From assembly GCF_040760005.1 (NCBI RefSeq), contig NZ_CP099760.1, forward strand, positions 3,777,501 through 3,841,500: a DNA stretch of 64,000 nucleotides, read 5' to 3'. A program made the translations under genes and the position numbers. The notes beneath the pieces were generated by a model. That model saw only the letters and a list, made by a program, of their open reading frames with translations, was not told where the DNA came from and did no database searches. The stretch is from Pseudomonas sp. stari2. GTDB taxonomy: Bacteria; Pseudomonadota; Gammaproteobacteria; Pseudomonadales; Pseudomonadaceae. Positions 58,463 through 64,000 of this stretch are shown piece by piece (the first letter of the stretch is position 1; every line of letters begins with the position of its first letter).

Positions 58463-60145
58463 ATGGCCGTACTCGACAGCATGTCCACCGGCAGTGCGCC
58501 GCACCCGCACCACAGTGTCAGCAAAGAGGAGCGCAAGGTCATCTTCGCCTCGTCCCTCGGCACGGTGTTCGAGTGGTACGACTTTTACCTCTACGGCTCG
58601 CTCGCCGCGATCATCGCCAAGCACTTTTTCGCCGGAGTCAACGAGACCACGGCGTTCATCTTCGCCCTGCTCGCCTTCGCCGCCGGTTTTGCAGTGCGGC
58701 CGTTTGGGGCGGTGGTGTTCGGGCGCTTGGGCGACATGATCGGGCGCAAGCACACCTTTCTGATCACGATTGTGATCATGGGTGTGTCGACGGCGATTGT
58801 GGGGCTCCTGCCCGCTTACGCGACCATCGGGGTCGCGGCGCCGATCATTCTGATTACCCTGCGGTTGCTGCAAGGGCTGGCGTTGGGCGGTGAATACGGT
58901 GGCGCGGCGACTTATGTGGCCGAGCATGCACCGAAGGGCAAACGCGGGTATTTCACGTCGTGGATTCAGACCACCGCGACGCTGGGGCTGTTTCTCTCGC
59001 TGCTGGTGATTCTGGCCTGCCGCACCGCGCTGGGCACCGAGGCATTCGAGGCCTGGGGCTGGCGGATTCCGTTCCTGTTGTCGATCCTGCTGCTGGCGGT
59101 GTCGGTGTACATCCGTTTGCAGCTGAACGAATCACCGGTGTTCAAGAAAATGAAGGAAGAAGGTAAATCCTCCAAGGCGCCGCTGACCGAATCCTTCGCC
59201 CGCTGGGACAACCTGAAAATCGTGATCATGGCCCTGCTCGGCGGCACCGCCGGGCAAGCGGTGGTCTGGTACACCGGGCAGTTCTACGCGCTGTTTTTTC
59301 TGCTGCAAACCCTGAAGATCGACCCGCAGACCGCCAACCTGTTGATCGCCGGTTCGCTGTTGATCGGTACACCGTTCTTCGTGATTTTCGGCAGTCTGTC
59401 CGACCGCATCGGGCGCAAGGGCATCATCATGGCCGGGTGCATTCTGGCAGCGGTGACCTACTTCCCGATCTTCCACGCGCTGACCCAGTACGGTAACCCC
59501 GACGTGTTCGTCGCCCAGGAAAAGAACCCGGTCAAAGTGGTCGCCAACCCTGACCAATGCTCGTTCCAGTTCGACCCGGTGGGCAAGGCCAAATTCACCA
59601 GCTCCTGCGACCTGGCGAAAACCATCCTGGCCAAACGGGCCATCCCGTATGAAAACGTGGTGGCCGAACCGGGCACCGTGGCCCAGGTGCGCATTGGCGA
59701 CAAGGTCATCGAAAGTTTCGAAGGCACGGCCATGCCGGCCGCCGACTTCAAGACCCGCAACGATGCCTTCACCGCCAGCCTCGGTACGGCGCTGAAAGAA
59801 GCCGGGTATCCGGAAAAGGCTGATCCGGCCAAGACCAATTATCCGATGGTGCTGCTTCTGCTGACCGTGCTGGTGATCTACGTGACCATGGTCTACGGCC
59901 CGATTGCGGCATGGCTGGTCGAGCTGTTCCCGGCGCGCATCCGCTACACCTCGATGTCGCTGCCCTACCACATCGGTAACGGCTGGTTCGGCGGGTTCCT
60001 GCCGACGGTGGCGTTCGCCATGGTCGCGGCTACCGGGGATATCTACTACGGCTTGTGGTACCCGATTGTCATCGCGGTGATGACGGCGATTCTCGGCATC
60101 TTCTTCATGCCGGAAACCAAGGATCGCGACATCCATCACACCTGA
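58463..60145 (+). CDS. MHS-family metabolite/H+ symporter with inserted domain
   Basis: A 560-residue MFS transporter. Helices and motifs include SLGTVFEWYDFYLYGSLAA, GRLGDMIGRKHTFLI (motif A) and RLLQGLALGGEYGGAATYVAEHAP, which identify the MHS subfamily (ShiA/ProP type). Between about residues 335 and 450, a soluble insertion (NPVKVVANPDQCSFQFDP ... AAPDFKTRNDAF-like) interrupts the seventh-to-tenth helix region; typical members are about 430-450 residues. The substrate is probably a small organic acid or osmolyte. Confidence 0.83.
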   Translation: MAVLDSMSTGSAPHPHHSVSKEERKVIFASSLGTVFEWYDFYLYGSLAAIIAKHFFAGVNETTAFIFALLAFAAGFAVRPFGAVVFGRLGDMIGRKHTFLITIVIMGVSTAIVGLLPAYATIGVAAPIILITLRLLQGLALGGEYGGAATYVAEHAPKGKRGYFTSWIQTTATLGLFLSLLVILACRTALGTEAFEAWGWRIPFLLSILLLAVSVYIRLQLNESPVFKKMKEEGKSSKAPLTESFARWDNLKIVIMALLGGTAGQAVVWYTGQFYALFFLLQTLKIDPQTANLLIAGSLLIGTPFFVIFGSLSDRIGRKGIIMAGCILAAVTYFPIFHALTQYGNPDVFVAQEKNPVKVVANPDQCSFQFDPVGKAKFTSSCDLAKTILAKRAIPYENVVAEPGTVAQVRIGDKVIESFEGTAMPAADFKTRNDAFTASLGTALKEAGYPEKADPAKTNYPMVLLLLTVLVIYVTMVYGPIAAWLVELFPARIRYTSMSLPYHIGNGWFGGFLPTVAFAMVAATGDIYYGLWYPIVIAVMTAILGIFFMPETKDRDIHHT

Positions 60146-60151
60146 CACCGT

Positions 60152-60182
60152 GGCGGCCCTCTTTCATCGAGAGAGGGCCGCC
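60152..60182. terminator. Hairpin between MHS and LTA-synthase-like genes
   Basis: An 11-bp stem (GGCGGCCCTCT / AGAGGGCCGCC) with a 9-base loop lies between two convergent genes. Its T-run is poor on both strands. Confidence 0.6.
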
Positions 60183-60189
60183 GCTTGTT

Positions 60190-62223
60190 TCAACGCACGT
60201 TGCGATACAGCATCAACCTTGCGCTTTCGTGCAGTCCCCGGGTCAGCTCGACCAGTCGTTGAAATTCCTCGGGATGCGCATCGGCGACGTTCTCCAGCGG
60301 TGTCGCCGATTTCAGGTCGTGCAACGTCGGCGCACTGCCGTCGTGTTGCATTTGCAGCAAGTGATCCTTCGTCACTCCGCCGATCAGCGGGAACGTTCCT
60401 TCGCGCAATACCAACGGCACCACCCGCTCGCCTTCAGGCGCCGGTTGCTGCAGGTCGCGGCCCATGGCACGGTTGTCGAAAGCCACGCCGGCCATACCCG
60501 CCACGGTTGGCAGCAGATCGGCAAGCCCCACCGACTCTTCGATCACCTTGGGTTTCAGCAGTCCCGGCGCATGAATCAACATCGGCACATGATTACTTTC
60601 CAGCCCCAGTTGTTCGAAGGCCGGCGGCATGTGCGGGATGCGGCTGATGCGCGTGTTGTGGTCGCCGAAGAACACGAAAATCGTGTTGTCGTAGTATCCG
60701 CCAGCCTTGGCCAGTTCCATCAGGCGACCGATGTTGAAGTCCAGCAGCCGCACCGCGTTGTATTGCTCGACGCTGCGCGAGCCGGCGTTTTGCACCTGCT
60801 CCAGCGAGAGATTGCTGACTTCGAATCCGTCGTTGTCCTTGGGAATGGTGAACGGCCGGTGATTGCCCGAGGTCTGCACGTAGGCGAAGAACGGTTTGTC
60901 CTTGGGCAGTGCGCGCAGAATCTCATCGCCTTCCTTGAACAGGTCCAGATCGGAAATCCCCCACACATCGACCCGTGGCGAAGGCCAGTCGCGCTCCTCG
61001 TACAGGCGCACGCCGTCGATGCTCTGCTGGATCAGTGCATTGATATTGGCCCAACCGGCGTTGCCGCCGATCATGTAGAGCTTCTGGTAGTCAGTGAACG
61101 CGTTGATCAGCGTGCGCTGGTTGGTGATCAGCGGATGGCGGGTAGCGGTCTCCTGACGGGTCACGTCGGGGACGCCGGTGATGCTCGCCCATACGGTTTT
61201 CGCGGTGCCGGTGACCGGGACGTAGAAATGTTTGAAGAACCAGCTCTCCTTTGCCAAACGATCAAGATTTGGTGTCGGGTTCAACGGGTTGCCATAGGCG
61301 CCCACCGCGCTGGTACCGAGGGATTCGAGCATGACAAACATCACGTTCGGCGCCCTCTTACCCGCGACGCGATAAGGCTGCACGGCTTGCTGACGCTCAA
61401 AGGTGAGGTTTTGCACATCCGGCCGATCCACCCCCAGATAACGGGAAATCACCGAGTAATGCGCCCGCACCTGCGCCTCGTCGAACTGCGCCTGCCCGGC
61501 CTTGAGCGTGTCGTAGAGAAACAGCACCGGGTTCAGGCCCACGGCGGCAATCTGTCCGTTGCCGGAAAAGAACGCATCGCTCCAGCGCAGCGGCACCGGG
61601 TTTTCCAGGTTGAGCTTGTCGACCCGGCCCAACAGCGCCAGCAGGACGGTCACCAACCCGAGCCCCGCGCCTATGGCGACTGAACGGCGCCGAATCGCCC
61701 GAGGTTCACGGGCCAGTGTCAGCCGTTCCAGGCGCACAAAACCGTAGAACCACAGCACAAGCACCGCGAGCCAGCCCAACGCAATCCACAGCACCGGATA
61801 GGTTTCCCAAACCATTTGCTGCGAGATCTGCGCATCGTCCAGATAACGCAGCACCGTGGCGTTGATCCGCACGCCGAGGTAGGCGTAATGGCCGAAGTCG
61901 ATGATGTACACCAGACCGATCAGACCCAGCGCCAGCAACAGATAAACCCGGGCCACGCCGCGCAATGTCGGCACAGTGGTCAGATTCCAGCGCGGCAGCC
62001 ACGCCAGCACCGCCAATGGCAACACCAGCAATAGCGCCAGCCTCAAGTCGAAACGAAAACCTATGCCCAGGGTTTGCAGCCAGTGTGGATCGATAAAGAA
62101 CTGCGCGACATCCCCCCCGGAAAACCCGAACAAGAACACCAGCCGCAGCAAGGCAAACAGCAGAAACGCCAAACCTGTCGCGCCCAAGCCATAGCGCAGG
62201 CGACGCGATTGCAACCACCCCAT
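60190..62223 (-). CDS. LTA-synthase-family phosphoglycerol transferase-like protein
   Basis: A 677-residue membrane sulfatase-fold protein. Five helices occupy about residues 1-220. The catalytic domain has MLESLGTSAVGAYG (metal-binding Glu), PVTGTAKTVWASITG (candidate Thr nucleophile), and FFGDHNTRI (Asp/His metal ligands). Homologues modify membrane-derived polymers with glycerol phosphate (LtaS, OpgB-like). In Gram-negatives the product is often a glucan or surface polymer. The next gene upstream ends 3 bases before its start, so an operon is likely. Confidence 0.85.
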   Translation of the reverse strand: MGWLQSRRLRYGLGATGLAFLLFALLRLVFLFGFSGGDVAQFFIDPHWLQTLGIGFRFDLRLALLLVLPLAVLAWLPRWNLTTVPTLRGVARVYLLLALGLIGLVYIIDFGHYAYLGVRINATVLRYLDDAQISQQMVWETYPVLWIALGWLAVLVLWFYGFVRLERLTLAREPRAIRRRSVAIGAGLGLVTVLLALLGRVDKLNLENPVPLRWSDAFFSGNGQIAAVGLNPVLFLYDTLKAGQAQFDEAQVRAHYSVISRYLGVDRPDVQNLTFERQQAVQPYRVAGKRAPNVMFVMLESLGTSAVGAYGNPLNPTPNLDRLAKESWFFKHFYVPVTGTAKTVWASITGVPDVTRQETATRHPLITNQRTLINAFTDYQKLYMIGGNAGWANINALIQQSIDGVRLYEERDWPSPRVDVWGISDLDLFKEGDEILRALPKDKPFFAYVQTSGNHRPFTIPKDNDGFEVSNLSLEQVQNAGSRSVEQYNAVRLLDFNIGRLMELAKAGGYYDNTIFVFFGDHNTRISRIPHMPPAFEQLGLESNHVPMLIHAPGLLKPKVIEESVGLADLLPTVAGMAGVAFDNRAMGRDLQQPAPEGERVVPLVLREGTFPLIGGVTKDHLLQMQHDGSAPTLHDLKSATPLENVADAHPEEFQRLVELTRGLHESARLMLYRNVR

Positions 62224-62226
62224 TGT

Positions 62227-62832
62227 TTACCTCTGTGTTGTTCGTTGAGATGGCAGGGATTGCCACGCGGTCTTAATGCAAAGTCCAAATCCGGCAATCA
62301 CGCAATAACCCGCCAGCAGCGGATCGATCAGGTAATCCCAGTAGTTTTCCGAAGGCTTGAGGCGCAGCGCGAACGCCAACGTGGCCAGTGCCAGCATCGC
62401 CACACCCAGCGAGTTACGCAGCCACAAGAGCACCAGAGTCGCCAGCCCGACAACCACGATCATCGGCCGTGGATTGAAGCCCCACCGGTAAGGATCGACA
62501 TAGGTCAGGCCCATCGTCGCCGGGTACAACAGCACCGTCAGCACCACGAACAGTCCCAGAATCTGACCCCGTGTCAGCGGTGTCAGTTGAGGAACCACCC
62601 CCAGGCGCAACAACGCGGCCCAGCCGAGAAACACCAGCGTGGTGATCGCCAGATCATCGGTGAAACTACGCACATACGCCGCCAGCGGCAGGCCGTTGAG
62701 CGAAATGAAGCTGACCAGTGCCAGCGCCGGTAACAGCCACGGACGCCAGCGTTGAGTGAATTGAAAGGAACCCAGCAAAACAAAACCGAGCAGGATGAAA
62801 CTCAAATGGGCTTGCCAGAGAAACAGCATCAC
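62227..62832 (-). CDS. Membrane protein of unknown function between LtaS-like and sialidase-like genes
   Basis: A 201-residue protein with about six to seven helices, among them LSFILLGFVLLGSFQ, LPALALVSFISLNGLPLAAYV, ITTLVFLGWAALLRLG and ILGLFVVLTVLLYPATM. YVDPYRWGFNPRPMIVV and LKPSENYWDYLIDPLLA are distinctive loops, but no named family is recognised. Start overlaps the upstream sialidase-like gene and its stop lies next to the LtaS-like start, so it belongs to their operon. It could be a partner or flippase-like protein. Confidence 0.65.
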   Translation of the reverse strand: MMLFLWQAHLSFILLGFVLLGSFQFTQRWRPWLLPALALVSFISLNGLPLAAYVRSFTDDLAITTLVFLGWAALLRLGVVPQLTPLTRGQILGLFVVLTVLLYPATMGLTYVDPYRWGFNPRPMIVVVGLATLVLLWLRNSLGVAMLALATLAFALRLKPSENYWDYLIDPLLAGYCVIAGFGLCIKTAWQSLPSQRTTQR

Positions 62833-64000
62833 AGGCGCTCCGCCAGCCAGGCATCGTTGAAGCTGACATGTTTGATGAAAGTGTTGTTCCAGGAATAAAC
62901 CAAGTGATACAGGCCATCGCTGCCACGGCTGAAGTACGGGTATTCGTACTCGAATTCACAGCCTTCGGGCTTGCACACGCGGTAGTCGAGGTTGCTCAGG
63001 AAACGCTGTTCCAGCGGCAAACGCTGAGCGCCACTTGAGGCGCGAAAGCCTTCGCCGATGATTGCCTTGTAGGCCTCTGGTGAAAACGGCTGGCCGAGGG
63101 GATCGGGGGACTGGTCGAGTTCGATGACATTGCGCCAGTCGTTGAGGTTGGCATTGGTGCCGTACAGGCTGAGCTTGAAACGCCCGTCGCGCAGGTCATT
63201 GAGCGCCACCAGCAAACCGTCATCGGCGGTGCCCACGGCTGCCAGCGACGAGTTGGGGTTGGCCGGTTCCAGCGGATACGGTTCGCTCCAGGTTTGCCCG
63301 GCGTCTTCGGTGCGGCTGGCCAGCACCTTGTGATGGGTTTCACCGGCATAACGCAGCATCGCCACGGCGCGGCGCTCGTCCTGCGGCACGATAGTCGGTT
63401 GCAACGAATGCTTGCCCCGGCTGATGCGGAATTTGTCGATCACGGCGCCGTCCGTGCTCAGGTACAGGTATTCGGCGAACTTGCCCATGAACTCGTGATA
63501 TACCGGCAGGCCGATCGAGCCGTCGGCATGAAACACAGGCGCGGCGCGCACCAGAGTGCTGATGTTGAAGAACGGCGAAGTGATCAGCTGTCGAGGTGCG
63601 GTCCAGTTGCGCCCCAAGTCATCGGAGACCATCACGTTGATCGCACTGGTGGCCCAGCCGCCGACGGACACCGACACGTAGAACATCCACAAACGCTGGT
63701 CCGGCGCGAGAGCGATCACCGGATTGCCGAGTTTACGGATGTAGCGCTGGGTGCCGGCCACCGTCGATTCGCGTGTGGCCAACACTTGTTCGGCGCCCCA
63801 CTCCGCAGTCTTGGCGTTGAAGCGCGCGGTGCGGATCTGCACGTCGGCGGCGCCTTCGCGCGAGCCGGCGAACCACACGGCCATCAGGTCGCCGCCGGGC
63901 ACCGCAGTGACCGAAGACGAGTGCACGAAATCATCCAGTTCCGAGGACACGAAACGACTGCTGTACACCGGCTCGGCCGCATTCGCCGAGGCCCGGGCGG
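62829..64000 (-). CDS. Sialidase-like (BNR repeat) protein, 5' end outside window
   Basis: The visible 390 or so residues form a six-bladed beta-propeller of the sialidase superfamily, with Asp-box-like repeats (VSDDLGRNWTAP, RTEDAGQTWSEPY) and SWNNTFIKHVSFNDAWL near the end. The gene continues beyond the right edge: the frame is open through the last base and no start is seen. True sialidases remove sialic acid; related propellers include other glycosidases. The stop overlaps the next gene, indicating coupling with the membrane protein and LtaS-like gene. Confidence 0.75.
   Translation of the reverse strand, partial: ARASANAAEPVYSSRFVSSELDDFVHSSSVTAVPGGDLMAVWFAGSREGAADVQIRTARFNAKTAEWGAEQVLATRESTVAGTQRYIRKLGNPVIALAPDQRLWMFYVSVSVGGWATSAINVMVSDDLGRNWTAPRQLITSPFFNISTLVRAAPVFHADGSIGLPVYHEFMGKFAEYLYLSTDGAVIDKFRISRGKHSLQPTIVPQDERRAVAMLRYAGETHHKVLASRTEDAGQTWSEPYPLEPANPNSSLAAVGTADDGLLVALNDLRDGRFKLSLYGTNANLNDWRNVIELDQSPDPLGQPFSPEAYKAIIGEGFRASSGAQRLPLEQRFLSNLDYRVCKPEGCEFEYEYPYFSRGSDGLYHLVYSWNNTFIKHVSFNDAWLAERL

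Noticed and set aside
60055..61683. Plus-strand frame (542 codons) opposite the LTA-synthase-like gene
   Set aside because: Antisense to a protein with all sulfatase-fold metal motifs; the plus-strand translation has no family similarity.

Overview
The window is high-G+C chromosomal DNA of a Pseudomonas, most likely from the P. fluorescens group. This rests on gene content: two DUF6124-type paralogues, DUF2790, a PixA-like protein, an FeS-type photolyase with DUF2256, an EmrAB/OprM-type pump, cusCBA-cusF, arsR-arsC-arsH, a cobalamin-riboswitch BtuB operon, RlhA, an MHS transporter and REP-like palindromes. Names come from reading motifs in the translations; no database search was run. No rRNA, tRNA, CRISPR array or prophage block was recognised.

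Layout. 1-2.2 kb: an A+T-rich OLD-family ATPase/TOPRIM nuclease, a probable defence gene, bracketed by decayed copies of a palindromic repeat; its downstream neighbour lies outside the window. 2.2-4.3 kb: gene-poor DNA, a structured leader, a DUF6124 gene, a possible toxin remnant with a DUF7079-like gene, and a small secreted protein. 4.4-7.5 kb: AraC regulator, cupin, then photolyase coupled to DUF2256, whose 3' end is fused to a chorismate-mutase-like fragment. 7.7-13.8 kb: ArnT-like glycosyltransferase, PixA-like protein, cytochrome c, membrane protein, O-methyltransferase/TetR pair, mug, TetR. 14-19 kb: three-part drug pump plus aldo/keto reductase. 19-22.6 kb: regulators, DUF2790, a stretch of gene remnants, DoxX/LysR pair.

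22.6-26.1 kb: cobalamin riboswitch followed by btuB, a [2Fe-2S] ferredoxin-like gene and a btuF-like gene, overlapping and probably one vitamin B12 uptake operon. 26.2-31.8 kb: mixed enzymes (hydrolase, gamma-glutamylcyclotransferase-like, PhyH dioxygenase, HTH-acetyltransferase with a 34-bp palindrome, barstar, phosphodiesterase, LysE), a lipoprotein and an orphan nuclease-like gene. 31.9-40 kb: metal resistance, with arsenic genes lacking a pump gene and a complete copper/silver Cus operon. 40-45 kb: MscK-like channel, PhoD-like phosphatase, then a perfect palindrome with tandem repeats abutting the 3' remnant of crcB and DUF190.

45-57.3 kb: LysR/isochorismatase pair, trmK, AraC/LysE, hydrolase/GlxA regulator, MFS, rlhA, RidA, and an overlapping DUF72/helix-hairpin-helix pair. 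57.4-64 kb: a second leader plus DUF6124 gene, a REP pair, an MHS transporter, and an overlapping or adjoining sialidase-like/membrane protein/LTA-synthase-like set running off the right edge.

The most unusual signal is the leader present twice, before each DUF6124 gene. It carries three copies of a short motif, two direct and one inverted, whose variable base differs between the loci in the same way in all three copies. That is what competing RNA helices would produce.
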